In this document: positions 1-7,709 of the stretch, piece after piece
Layout: each line of letters begins with the position of its first letter
How positions within the stretch are numbered: position 1 is the stretch's first letter
IMG/VR virus record: IMGVR_UViG_3300043426_000040
Location: 1-25,763 of that record
Length of the DNA: 25,763 bases
From: a virus
Strand: one strand, 5' to 3'
Program-made: the position numbers and the translations under genes
Notes under the pieces: generated by a model
Database searches by the model: none
What the model saw: the letters and a program-made list of their open reading frames with translations, nothing else
Told to the model about the DNA's origin: nothing

Positions 1-92
1 TCCTTTGCTGCAATAGTTGATGGACCTACGGATACTTGGGTACGTGTTAGAGGTATTGGATTTAATACCGCTTGTGGGTTAACAACTGCCAT
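1..92 (-). CDS. Partial small protein, fourth gene of the minus-strand cassette
   Basis: The frame begins with ATG at 92-90 on the minus strand and stays open to the window edge, giving 30 complete codons (starts MAVVNPQAVLNPIPL). Its start shares one base with the stop of the gene upstream (TAATG), exactly as at the two other junctions of this cassette, and a GGAGAG ribosome-binding site lies at 97-102. The first residues (VVNPQAV) echo the 48-residue protein encoded at 352-498 (IIVNPKAV), so it may be a second copy of that type, but the match is short. A plus-strand frame over 1-111 is also open; I prefer the minus strand because of the coupled start and ribosome site. Function unknown; truncated by the window. 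Confidence 0.55.
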   Translation of the reverse strand, partial: MAVVNPQAVLNPIPLTRTQVSVGPSTIAAK

Positions 93-352
93 TAATCTCT
101 CCGTACAGTGATTGTTAGTGTTGTAGGGGTAAGGCGTTGGTATGCCCAGGTATGTGCTAGTACGGCGGAGTCTGCGTCAGTAAATACTGCTAAGGTAATC
201 CAGTTAGATTTATCGTTTGATACTTCTACGGTAGCAGTACCTTCACCTACAGTTTGGTAGGTGTATACAAAACCTCTACCCATAAACTCATAGATAAAAT
301 CAGACTTTAAACTTACAGTGTCTTCACCTAAAACTGCTATGATTGGATTCAT
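92..352 (-). CDS. Small beta-rich phage protein, paralog of the 498-767 product
   Basis: An 86-residue protein that is a clear paralog of the 89-residue product encoded at 498-767. Shared positions include VLGE near the N-terminus, YEF-GRG, YQ--G-GTATVEVSND, NWITL and a late DS-VL-H-W-YQ. The TVEVSND..NWITL block resembles small beta-sandwich proteins often found near phage structural genes, which is family knowledge, not proof of role. Translation starts one base inside the stop of the preceding gene (TAATG at 354-350), and a strong GGAGG site lies at 360-364. The cassette runs opposite to the packaging and head genes. An accessory virion protein is one reasonable guess; I cannot assign a function. 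Confidence 0.72.
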   Translation of the reverse strand: MNPIIAVLGEDTVSLKSDFIYEFMGRGFVYTYQTVGEGTATVEVSNDKSNWITLAVFTDADSAVLAHTWAYQRLTPTTLTITVRRD

Positions 353-498
353 TAAACAGCCTCCATAACTACAAATACCTGACCTAATGCGTTATGGTAC
401 AAAGTACCTACAGTAAGCCCTGCCGCTAAAGCTTGGGCATTAGTTTCAAACTGACGCATTTGCATAGGGTACACAGCTTTTGGGTTTACAATAATCAT
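352..498 (-). CDS. 48-residue small phage protein in the minus-strand cassette
   Basis: The minus-strand frame from ATG (498-496) to TAA (354-352) encodes 48 residues, MIIVNPKAVYPMQMRQ... to ...GQVFVVMEAV. Both ends overlap their neighbours by one base as TAATG, and an AGGGAGA ribosome-binding site lies at 504-510, five bases before the start. The pattern of alternating Ala/Leu/Gly, then VGTLYHN, then GQVFVV resembles very short proteins and domains (generally written as A-AL-GL--G-LY----G---VV) that occur in many phage structural regions; that similarity is from memory. Translational coupling with both neighbours implies that the four genes are made in a fixed ratio. Function unknown. Confidence 0.68.
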   Translation of the reverse strand: MIIVNPKAVYPMQMRQFETNAQALAAGLTVGTLYHNALGQVFVVMEAV

Positions 499-767
499 TA
501 GTGTCTCCCTTGTAATACGTATACTTCTAAGTCTATAGGATTAGATACTTTTTGGTACTTCCAGGGATGCATTAACACAACACTATCCGCCCCTGAAACA
601 TCAAATAATGTAATCCAGTTCTCTAGGTCATTAGACACTTCTACCGTTGCTGTGCCGGTGCCGTAAGACTGGTAGCTGAATAGAGAACCTCTTCCTAAGA
701 ACTCGTAAACATGGTCAGGTAGCATTAATTTTAAATGCTCCCCTAATACAGTTACTCTTTGGGGCAT
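498..767 (-). CDS. Small beta-rich phage protein, first gene of the minus-strand cassette
   Basis: An 89-residue protein with the same architecture as the 92-352 product: VLGE, YEFLGRG, YQ-YGTGTATVEVSND, NWITL, then DSVVLMHPWKYQ. A consensus AAGGAAA ribosome site lies at 774-780, six bases before the ATG at 767. It is the first gene of a cassette transcribed leftward, divergent from the terminase genes. No signal peptide or membrane segment is visible. The fold is probably beta-rich from the alternating hydrophobic pattern (inference). It may be an accessory virion or tail-associated protein; nothing in the sequence fixes its role. Confidence 0.75.
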   Translation of the reverse strand: MPQRVTVLGEHLKLMLPDHVYEFLGRGSLFSYQSYGTGTATVEVSNDLENWITLFDVSGADSVVLMHPWKYQKVSNPIDLEVYVLQGRH

Positions 768-843
768 ACTTAGTTTCCTTTTAATATTGGGTTAAAAAGT
801 GTATAACTCTGCAGTATCTTACAAGTAATTACTAAGGACTGCT
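768..843. promoter_or_regulatory. Divergent intergenic gap before terminase, possible weak promoters
   Basis: This 76-base AT-rich gap separates the leftward small-gene cassette from the rightward packaging genes, so both transcripts could start here. The only hexamer I would point to is TATAAC at 802-807 on the plus strand; no convincing -35 box lies at the right distance. An AAGGA ribosome site at 834-838 serves the gene starting at 844, and the minus-strand site at 774-780 serves the gene starting at 767. N4 late genes use weak sigma-70-type promoters that need a phage activator, so a poor match would not rule out a promoter. Confidence 0.3.
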
Positions 844-1527
844 ATGTTTACTAAGCAACAGTTAAAAGAAGCGCTACCTCCTACAGTACATAAGAGTATT
901 AACGATCAAGTACTAGATGATCTTAATGCTGTGCTCACTGATCCTGATATGCGAGACGCGTTTAGAGATAATATGCTCTCATATAACAAAGTATTGAGTG
1001 AGGGTAGGTTTAAACTTAGTGATTATATGAATGCTGTTATGTATGTATCTTATAAAGTGATGGGACATTCCAACGTAGATTCATATGCAAAAGTATTTCC
1101 AGCTAAGATGCAAGGGTGGTTACAACTAGGTAAGTCACCTAAAGACATTTCTGCACACGTAGCAGGGTATAACAATAATAAGCTTGTGAACTTGGTTTAT
1201 GAGCAGGCAATTGTACCTACTCATATTCTGAATCAAGATAAGTTTCAAGCAGCTATCAATACTCAGTTTTATTTAATGAATAATGCAGCTTCTGAGAAGG
1301 TTAGAAGTGATGCTGCTAACTCATTACTTTCTCATCTAAAACAGCCTGAAAATAAGCAAATTAACCTTAATATTGGTATTCAAGAGACAGATTATATTAA
1401 GCAGTTACAAGATCAGGTATATGCCTTAGCAACTGCTCAAAAAGATGCTATTGATTCCAATATTAGCAATGCTAAGCAAGTAGCTGAATCACGTATTATT
1501 CAAGCAGAGGTAGAAGATGGCGAGTAA
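844..1527 (+). CDS. Terminase small subunit-like protein (N4 gp69 position)
   Basis: A 227-residue, mostly helical and charged protein lying directly upstream of the large terminase and overlapping it by 11 bases, which is where N4-like phages encode the small terminase (gp69). The C-terminal 60 residues contain QETDYIKQLQDQVYALATAQ followed by a glutamine/alanine-rich helix, suggesting a coiled-coil oligomerisation region. A small terminase would bind the packaging start site and load the large subunit. I see no clear helix-turn-helix motif, so the call rests mainly on position and general character. An AAGGA ribosome site lies five bases before the ATG. Confidence 0.72.
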   Translation: MFTKQQLKEALPPTVHKSINDQVLDDLNAVLTDPDMRDAFRDNMLSYNKVLSEGRFKLSDYMNAVMYVSYKVMGHSNVDSYAKVFPAKMQGWLQLGKSPKDISAHVAGYNNNKLVNLVYEQAIVPTHILNQDKFQAAINTQFYLMNNAASEKVRSDAANSLLSHLKQPENKQINLNIGIQETDYIKQLQDQVYALATAQKDAIDSNISNAKQVAESRIIQAEVEDGE

Positions 1528-3133
1528 GCTCAACTCTCTTGGTTTAGTTAAACAGTCTGTAGATCAATGGCTAAACCAAGTTAACTACGGTGATGATTTA
1601 ACTTATAAACCTAGTGCTTTTGCCTTGGCTTTTGTTAACTTCATTAAGCTAGTTAATGGTGGTAGTGGTGAAGAAAATACTACTCCTGTATTACACTTAA
1701 AAATGCTAGATCAGATTGACCGTTTAGACACTCCTAAGATTGCTAATATGGTTTTCCGTGGTGCTGCTAAGACCACTGTACTAGGTGAATATCTTTTACT
1801 TTACTTGGCTGTGTTTGGACAACTACCTACATTCGGTAAAATTAACCTAGCAATCTATGTTTCTGACTCTGTAGAGAACGGTGTTAAGAACATGCGTAAA
1901 AACTTAGAATATCGTAGAGAGAACTCATCTTTCTTAATGAAGGCTATTCCTCATGCTAAGTTTACTGACATTCGTTGGGAGTTTAATAACGCGTCAGGTA
2001 ATCGTTTTATTGTTAAAGGTTATGGCGGTCAGACCGGTGTACGTGGTGTTAAAGAGATGGGTGTACGTCCTCAACTAGCTATCATTGATGACGTGGTTTC
2101 AGACGAAGATGCTCGCTCTCAGACGTGTATTGATAAGATTAAAGATACAGTCCATAACGCTATTGACCACGCAATGCACCCAATGGGTAGTAAAACAATC
2201 TGGTCCGGTACACCCTTCAATGCTAGTGATCCACTGTATGAAGCTATCGAGTCTGGTTCGTGGGCTGTTAACTGCTATCCAGTATGTGAGAAGTTTCCTT
2301 GCACTGAAGAAGAATTTAAAGGTGCTTGGGAGAATCGTTTTACCTATGCGCATGTAAGACGTAAATATGAAGAAGCTAAGAACTTAGGAAGACTTAAAGG
2401 TTTTAACCAAGAACTTATGCTACGTATTATGTCTGATGAGGACAGGTTGGTATCTGAAGCAGATGTGAATTGGTATAGTCGTAATGATCTATTGAAGAAT
2501 AAGTCTACATATAATTATTATATTACTACTGACTTTGCTACCTCTGAGAAGCAGTCTGCAGATTACTCAGTAATATCTGTGTGGGCAGTAAACCATCTGA
2601 ATCAATTCTACTATGTTGATGGTGTCTGTAAGCGTCAGACTATGGATAAGAATGTAGAGGATTTATTTGGTTTCTGTAGTAAGTACAAACCTCTCAGTGT
2701 TGGTATTGAAGTATCAGGACAACAAGAAGGCTTTATTCCTTGGCTTAAAAAAGAGCAAGTACGTAGGCAGATTTACTTTAACTTTGCTTCTAGTAATAAC
2801 TCTAATAAGCCGGGTATTAGACCTAGTGTGGATAAACTGCAGAGGTTTTATGTAGTAGTGCCTTGGTTTAATGCAGGTAATATGTTCTTCCCTGAAGAGT
2901 TACAGGACACTCCTGTACTTATTGAGGCTATGGAAGAATTACGCTTAGCTTCATCTAATGGTTTAAAATCCAAACATGATGACTTTATAGATACGATATC
3001 TATGCTTGGTTGTATGCATATTATTGTACCTTCCCAGTCACAAGAGCTATCCTATAACCCTGATTCTAATCTATGGTCTTCAAGTCCTTTGGAGTCTAGT
3101 AGTGAATCAGCTCTCAAAAACTATATTGTATAG
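1517..3133 (+). CDS. terL: Terminase large subunit (ATPase and nuclease of DNA packaging)
   Basis: A 538-residue packaging motor with both expected domains. The ATPase domain has a divergent Walker A at residues 80-87 (FRGAAKTT) and a Walker B at 189-192 (IIDD) followed by SDEDAR. The C-terminal RNase H-like nuclease has its acidic residues at D339 (in ITTDFATS), E398 (in VGIEVSGQQEG) and D488/D489/D492 (in KHDDFIDTISMLG). Length and motif order match the N4 gp68 type. The enzyme docks on the portal, hydrolyses ATP to pump DNA into the prohead and cuts at the end of packaging. Translation is probably coupled to the small subunit, because the ATG at 1517 lies inside the end of that gene. Confidence 0.95.
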   Translation: MASKLNSLGLVKQSVDQWLNQVNYGDDLTYKPSAFALAFVNFIKLVNGGSGEENTTPVLHLKMLDQIDRLDTPKIANMVFRGAAKTTVLGEYLLLYLAVFGQLPTFGKINLAIYVSDSVENGVKNMRKNLEYRRENSSFLMKAIPHAKFTDIRWEFNNASGNRFIVKGYGGQTGVRGVKEMGVRPQLAIIDDVVSDEDARSQTCIDKIKDTVHNAIDHAMHPMGSKTIWSGTPFNASDPLYEAIESGSWAVNCYPVCEKFPCTEEEFKGAWENRFTYAHVRRKYEEAKNLGRLKGFNQELMLRIMSDEDRLVSEADVNWYSRNDLLKNKSTYNYYITTDFATSEKQSADYSVISVWAVNHLNQFYYVDGVCKRQTMDKNVEDLFGFCSKYKPLSVGIEVSGQQEGFIPWLKKEQVRRQIYFNFASSNNSNKPGIRPSVDKLQRFYVVVPWFNAGNMFFPEELQDTPVLIEAMEELRLASSNGLKSKHDDFIDTISMLGCMHIIVPSQSQELSYNPDSNLWSSSPLESSSESALKNYIV

Positions 3134-3139
3134 GTGCTT

Positions 3140-3838
3140 ATGAAGCTTTCTAAGATATTTGAAACTTTAGCTGCTAGTGAGGTGTTTACCTACGAAATGG
3201 CAGATGAAGGTGGAGATATACTTCCTAGATATAGACGTAGGATAACTACTCTAATTAATTCAGGATTGTCTGATCTATATCAGAGATTCAGTATTAAAGA
3301 AGGTGTACTTGATTTAGAAGTAACTGAAGATGTTCAGCATTACGTTTTAAGTGCTGATGTGTTGGAAGTACTTCGGATGACTACACCCGAAGGTAAAGTA
3401 TATAGTCTAAACAGTGTAACCTCTTCTCTCACTCCTACAACAGGACCTTATGGTAATGTCTCTTCTCACTCTAGCAATCCTTCTTTATGTCATGCTTCTT
3501 ACAATGAGTTATTTTTCTCACATGTACCTTGCGCAGGTGTATACCACATCGTGTACAAAGGAGATGCCACGCATATTAGTTTGGATGACATCGATACCAT
3601 TGATCCTAAGACGGTTGAGATACCACTTCCTTTAACGTATTTGAATGCTCTTTGTTATTACGTAGCTGCTAAGGTTTATAACCCTGCAGGTGCTGAGTCT
3701 GTAGCACGTAGTATGTTCCATGAAGGTAATAACTGGAGATCAATGTACGAAGAAGAATGTAATAGGCTTAAAGCGAATCTTGCAGGAGCTAAGTCATTTA
3801 ACGAAGTATCTAATTTTACTCGAGGAGGTTGGGTATAA
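3140..3838 (+). CDS. Head-tail adaptor-like protein (N4 gp67 position)
   Basis: A 232-residue protein directly after the large terminase, in the position of N4 gp67. It begins with helices (YRRRITTLINSGLSDLYQRF), continues with a beta-rich middle (VLDLEVTEDVQHYVLSAD; GVYHIVYKGDA), and ends with two helices around YLNALCYYVAAKVYNP and SMYEEECNRLKAN. That arrangement resembles podovirus connector-adaptor proteins that dock under the portal. I place the start at ATG 3140, because AGGT at 3132-3135 is well spaced for it; a GTG at 3134, two codons earlier, begins right after the terminase stop and has no ribosome site of its own. The function is inferred from position and general pattern. Confidence 0.68.
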   Translation: MKLSKIFETLAASEVFTYEMADEGGDILPRYRRRITTLINSGLSDLYQRFSIKEGVLDLEVTEDVQHYVLSADVLEVLRMTTPEGKVYSLNSVTSSLTPTTGPYGNVSSHSSNPSLCHASYNELFFSHVPCAGVYHIVYKGDATHISLDDIDTIDPKTVEIPLPLTYLNALCYYVAAKVYNPAGAESVARSMFHEGNNWRSMYEEECNRLKANLAGAKSFNEVSNFTRGGWV

Positions 3839-3845
3839 AGTGAAA

Positions 3846-3875
3846 ACCCCCAAACTTCTCGGAAAGTAAGGGGGT
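3846..3875. other. GC-rich hairpin in the gap between adaptor and portal
   Basis: ACCCCC at 3846-3851 pairs with GGGGGT at 3870-3875, and inside it ACTT (3854-3857) pairs with AAGT (3864-3867) around a six-base loop. No T-run follows on the plus strand, so a rightward intrinsic terminator is unlikely; on the minus strand the stem is followed by TTTT. It could be an RNA-processing or mRNA-stability structure. The whole gap (3839-3962) has no credible gene: the only frames are a 9-codon and a 6-codon one. Confidence 0.45.
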
Positions 3876-3904
3876 AGTTACGATGGCACTAGATGAATAT
3901 TAAG

Positions 3905-3932
3905 TAGTAATATTAATAGAGTCAACTATAAT
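3905..3932 (+). promoter_or_regulatory. Possible sigma-70-like promoter upstream of portal
   Basis: A perfect TATAAT hexamer lies at 3927-3932, 30 bases before the portal start. The best -35 candidate is TAGTAA at 3905-3910 (three of six matches) with a 16-base spacer, so the promoter would be weak on its own. It sits in one of the few real gaps of the operon, next to a hairpin, where a late promoter would be expected. TATAAT also occurs by chance in AT-rich DNA. Confidence 0.35.
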
Positions 3933-3962
3933 CCAATGAAGTATTTACAATAGGCTACTTTA

Positions 3963-6176
3963 ATGGAAAATATTGATCTATCCCCTCAAGATACGAAAGA
4001 TAAGTTAACAGACTGGAAGAATCCCCCAGCAGTTACTAATCTTAAAGCTGATCTTAGTGCAGCAGACGAGTATCATAAAACACAGACGGCTAAGATAACT
4101 AATTGGCTTGATGCTCTTCATTTACGCGGAAAACACGCACCCCTCAAAATACCTAATAAAAGTACTATTGCTCCAAAGCTTATTCGTAAACAGAATGAGT
4201 GGAGGTATTCTGCACTGACTGAAGTGTTACTGGCTTCAACAGATTTATATAATATTAGTCCTACATCGTGGGAAGATACGAAATCAGCTTACCAGAATGA
4301 GCTTATTATTAATAAACAGTTTGATACTCAGATTGATAAGATACGTTTTGTAGATACTATGGTACGTGCTTTAGTTGATGAAGGTACTGCAATCTTACGT
4401 ACAGGTTGGAATACTGTAGAAGAAGAGGTTACAGAAGAAGTACCAAAGTATATGCAGGTCATTGATCCTACTTATATGGAAGAACTTCAAGGGTTGATGC
4501 AAGAACTTCAAGCAAATCCTGCACTTGAAGCAGAATTGACTGAAGCAGAGAAGATGAGTATTCAGTTAAGCCAAGAAGCTCAGCAACCAGTTCGTGTTTA
4601 TGAAGACGGAACTGAAACGCAAACTACAATGAAAGTTATCCGAAATCATCCTACAGTTGATGTATGTCATTTTGATGATGTATATGTAGACCCCACCTGT
4701 AATGGTGATTTAAATAAGGCAAGTTTTGTTATCTACAAGTTCGAAACTTCAATGTCTGATTTGAAACGCGCAGGTATCTACACTAACTTGGAGAACATCA
4801 ATGTACAAAACGCAACAACAACACCTGCAGATAATGCATCGGAATATCAGAGAACCTCAACAGCAAGTAACTTCAAATTTAAAGACGAAGCTAGGCAGAA
4901 ACTATTCTGTTACGAGTATTGGGGATATTATGATATTAATTCTGATGGTATTGCTCGCCCTATCGTATGTACATGGGTAGGTGACACTATTATCCGTATG
5001 GAAGAAAATCCATACCCCGATAAGAAGTTTCCTTTTGTATTCATCCCTTTTATGCCCGTAAAAGATTCATTATACGGGGAACCTGATGCAGAGTTATTAA
5101 TTGATAATCAACGTATCCAAGGTGCTGTATTACGAGCTGTAATAGACCTAGTAGCTAAGAACTCAGCAGGACAGACTGGTTTTGCTAAAGGTGCTTTGGA
5201 TACGACTAACTTTAATAAATTCCGTAATGGTGACGACTTCGAGTTTAACCCTAATGCTGGGGATATTCGTAATACAGTCTTTACTCAAAACTTCCCTAAC
5301 ATCCCTGAGACAGTACCTTTCTTAATGAACTTAGTTAATTCAGACGCTGAGTCTTTAACAGGTGTACGTGCATTCTCTCAGTCTGGTATTTCAGGTGTGA
5401 ATATGGGACAGACTGCTGAAGCTGTACGTGGAGCACTAGATGCTGCCTCTAAACGAGAGATGGGTATTGTACGTAGATTAGGTAATGGTTTAGTTGAAGT
5501 AGCTCGTAAGTTCCTAGCAATGAATGCTGTGTTCTTAGAAGAAGAAGAAATTGTACGAGTAACTAATGAGAATTTTATTCCAATTAAGCGAGATGATTTA
5601 CGTGGAGAGTTCGATCTACGTATTAACTTATCTACTCCTGAAGAAGATTCTCAAAAAGCTCAAGTACTCAGCATGATGACTCAAACTATTGGTAATACTT
5701 TAGATCAGTCATTTACTAAGATGCTGCTTGCTAAGATTTCTCGTCTATATAAGATTCCTGACTTGGCTCACGCTGTAGAGAATTTCAACCCACAACCTGA
5801 TCCTATGCAACAAGCTATGCAAGAAGCTGAGTTACAGAAAGCTCAAGCAGAAGCAAAACTTCTTATGGCACAAGCTATGGAAGCAGAAGCTAAAGCACAA
5901 CTTAATGCAGCTAAGATTAATGTTGAAGGTGCTCGTGCAGCTAATATGCAGTCAACCACTGACAAGAACAATTTAGACTTCTATAAGGATGCCGAAGGCA
6001 TCAAACACGAAGAATCTTTAGAGCAATCTCGTCAGCAATCACAAGCAGCTTTACAGAAAGAGCAGCTGAAGCAAGATAGCTTATTTAGTCAAAATCTCTT
6101 AAAGAATCAAACAGACTTGACTAAAGAACAAATTAAAGCTAATTTGCAGAAAACTCAACGTAGTGCTTATGAGTAA
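3963..6176 (+). CDS. Portal protein (N4 gp59 type)
   Basis: A 737-residue protein of the length and position of the N4-like portal. Twelve copies would form the ring at one capsid vertex through which DNA is packaged and ejected. The N-terminal half contains tryptophan/arginine-rich blocks (KQNEWRYSALTEVLL; TGWNTVEEEV) and the middle has FVFIPFMPVKDSLYGEPDAE, followed by helices that resemble the clip/stem region of podovirus portals. An acidic insertion occupies about residues 155-215. From about residue 616 the protein becomes a long alanine/glutamine-rich helix, as expected for a C-terminal barrel that projects into the head. The upstream ribosome site is weak (TAGG at about 3951-3954). 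Only 11 bases separate it from the next gene. Confidence 0.9.
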   Translation: MENIDLSPQDTKDKLTDWKNPPAVTNLKADLSAADEYHKTQTAKITNWLDALHLRGKHAPLKIPNKSTIAPKLIRKQNEWRYSALTEVLLASTDLYNISPTSWEDTKSAYQNELIINKQFDTQIDKIRFVDTMVRALVDEGTAILRTGWNTVEEEVTEEVPKYMQVIDPTYMEELQGLMQELQANPALEAELTEAEKMSIQLSQEAQQPVRVYEDGTETQTTMKVIRNHPTVDVCHFDDVYVDPTCNGDLNKASFVIYKFETSMSDLKRAGIYTNLENINVQNATTTPADNASEYQRTSTASNFKFKDEARQKLFCYEYWGYYDINSDGIARPIVCTWVGDTIIRMEENPYPDKKFPFVFIPFMPVKDSLYGEPDAELLIDNQRIQGAVLRAVIDLVAKNSAGQTGFAKGALDTTNFNKFRNGDDFEFNPNAGDIRNTVFTQNFPNIPETVPFLMNLVNSDAESLTGVRAFSQSGISGVNMGQTAEAVRGALDAASKREMGIVRRLGNGLVEVARKFLAMNAVFLEEEEIVRVTNENFIPIKRDDLRGEFDLRINLSTPEEDSQKAQVLSMMTQTIGNTLDQSFTKMLLAKISRLYKIPDLAHAVENFNPQPDPMQQAMQEAELQKAQAEAKLLMAQAMEAEAKAQLNAAKINVEGARAANMQSTTDKNNLDFYKDAEGIKHEESLEQSRQQSQAALQKEQLKQDSLFSQNLLKNQTDLTKEQIKANLQKTQRSAYE

Positions 6177-6187
6177 GTAAATAACTT

Positions 6188-6514
6188 ATGGATATCGTAG
6201 AAGAGCGTAAATTAGCAGAAGAAGTAAGAGAATTACGACTTCAAAAAGATTTAGCTGAATCCTTTAAAAGATTGAGTATTAATCCTGATTTTAGAAAAGT
6301 AGTTGAAAACTATTACTTGAACTCTTATGCGGTATCCTTAGTCCTAGCAAAAGCTAATCCAGCAATGACAGTGGAACAACAATCATTGTTAGAGCACAGG
6401 CTAAATAGTATTGCTACATTCTCCCGCTTTCTAAAAGAAATGGAAAATCTGGTAGATACTGTTGACGTTAGATTAGCTGATGCATCTCAGTCACTACAGC
6501 AAATCACACTCTAG
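6188..6514 (+). CDS. Small helical protein between portal and scaffold (N4 gp58 position)
   Basis: A 108-residue, wholly helical, charged protein with heptad-like leucines (EERKLAEEVRELRLQKDLAE). It lies in the same place as the small gene between portal and scaffold in N4-like phages. There is no membrane segment or catalytic motif. A structural or assembly role next to the portal is an inference from position. Its stop codon TAG overlaps the AGGAA ribosome site (6513-6517) of the next gene, so the two are likely translated together. Confidence 0.7.
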   Translation: MDIVEERKLAEEVRELRLQKDLAESFKRLSINPDFRKVVENYYLNSYAVSLVLAKANPAMTVEQQSLLEHRLNSIATFSRFLKEMENLVDTVDVRLADASQSLQQITL

Positions 6515-6522
6515 GAATACAC

Positions 6523-7698
6523 ATGACAATTGACTACTCGGCTTTAACTCCTGAAGCGTTAAGTAAAATGACTGATGAAGAGTTTAATAGAATTGATCCA
6601 AGTAAACTTCCTGAGTTTACCAATGGATCGTTTGAAACTACTTCTGAACAGTTAGTAGCGCAAGGCAGCGATGAAGACCTTGAAGAAAATACTGAAGCAG
6701 ACCCGATCTCTCAACCTCCTGCACAAGAAGAAGATAACCTTTATCAGCAACCTACTAAACCACACGTAGAGGAAGTAGCTGAAGCACCTCAAGTTAGTGC
6801 TAAGCAAAGCGAAGCACCTAACGCAGAGAGTGCTGAAGATACTCCTCCAACAACCCAAGACACAACTGCAGCTGCAGACTTCTATACCAAAGTCACAGCC
6901 AAGTTCAATGCAAGCGGTAAAGAGTTCCAAGTAGACAATGCTGATGATGTAGTCTCTCTTATGCAAAAAGGCATTGATTACAATATTAAGATGTCAACGC
7001 TTAAACCTGCTCTTAAGATGGTAAAGGCTTTAGAAGCTCATGGGATTACTCAAGAAGACCTTGGTTTATTGATTGATATTCACAATCGTAAGCCAGAAGC
7101 AATTGCGAGTTTAGTGAAGCAAGCAGATATTGATCTCTACTCTGTAGATGAAGATTCTGTTGATCGCTACGCTCCTACTGATGCTCAGATTACTGATGAG
7201 GAATATGAATTCCAAAACGTAATCTCAAGTATTAGTGCTTCACCTCGCTATGCTGATGTTATGCAATTCGTTGCTAACAGCACTGTAGCGGACAAACAGG
7301 AAGTGTACTCACAACCTCAAATTCTTAAATCACTTGTAGAACATGCTCAGCTAGGTATCTTTGATAAGGTTATGGCAGAAGTTGATAAGCTACAGCATTT
7401 AGGACGATTACCTCAAGGTATGACTCCATTGCAAGCATATCATGCTATTGGTTCTCAAATGTTTGGAGGAGAGCCAACTCCAAGCCAAGAACAACCTCGA
7501 GTAAACCCACAGGTACAACAACCTATTGCTAGACCTGTTCAACGACCTGCACAACAACCTCAAAGTAATACTGCTAGACGTGCAGCAGCAGCTCCATCTA
7601 ATGCTGCTAAACCAGGTGCTAAGCCTAAGCCTACACCGCATGACTTGTTTACTATGAGTGATGAAGAATTCTCTAAGATTGATCCTAACTTTTTATAA
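6523..7698 (+). CDS. Scaffold-like assembly protein (N4 gp57 position)
   Basis: A 391-residue acidic protein placed directly before the major capsid gene, the usual site for a scaffold. Residues 40-115 are low-complexity and rich in Glu, Ala, Pro and Gln; 118-320 are helical; 325-370 are Pro/Gln/Ala/Arg-rich and probably disordered. An 11-residue motif occurs at both ends: MTDEEFNRIDP at 16-26 and MSDEEFSKIDP at 378-388 (eight identical, three conservative). Annotations of N4-like phages sometimes call the homolog a tape measure, but a podovirus has no need of one and scaffold fits the composition better. No protease motif is visible. The role is an inference from position and composition. 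Confidence 0.68.
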   Translation: MTIDYSALTPEALSKMTDEEFNRIDPSKLPEFTNGSFETTSEQLVAQGSDEDLEENTEADPISQPPAQEEDNLYQQPTKPHVEEVAEAPQVSAKQSEAPNAESAEDTPPTTQDTTAAADFYTKVTAKFNASGKEFQVDNADDVVSLMQKGIDYNIKMSTLKPALKMVKALEAHGITQEDLGLLIDIHNRKPEAIASLVKQADIDLYSVDEDSVDRYAPTDAQITDEEYEFQNVISSISASPRYADVMQFVANSTVADKQEVYSQPQILKSLVEHAQLGIFDKVMAEVDKLQHLGRLPQGMTPLQAYHAIGSQMFGGEPTPSQEQPRVNPQVQQPIARPVQRPAQQPQSNTARRAAAAPSNAAKPGAKPKPTPHDLFTMSDEEFSKIDPNFL

Positions 7699-7709
7699 GG
7701 TAATAGCCC

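Noticed and set aside
1-111. Plus-strand open frame ending in TGA at 109-111
   Set aside because: It overlaps a minus-strand frame whose ATG is coupled by TAATG to the gene upstream and has a GGAGAG ribosome site. The minus-strand reading fits the cassette better; the plus-strand one has only an open frame.
3134-3139. GTG start two codons upstream of the adaptor ATG
   Set aside because: It begins immediately after the terminase stop with no ribosome site at proper distance, whereas AGGT at 3132-3135 is correctly spaced for the ATG at 3140.
3883-3903. Six-codon ATG frame (MALDEY) in the gap before portal
   Set aside because: It is too short, has no good ribosome site, and there is no evidence that it is more than chance.
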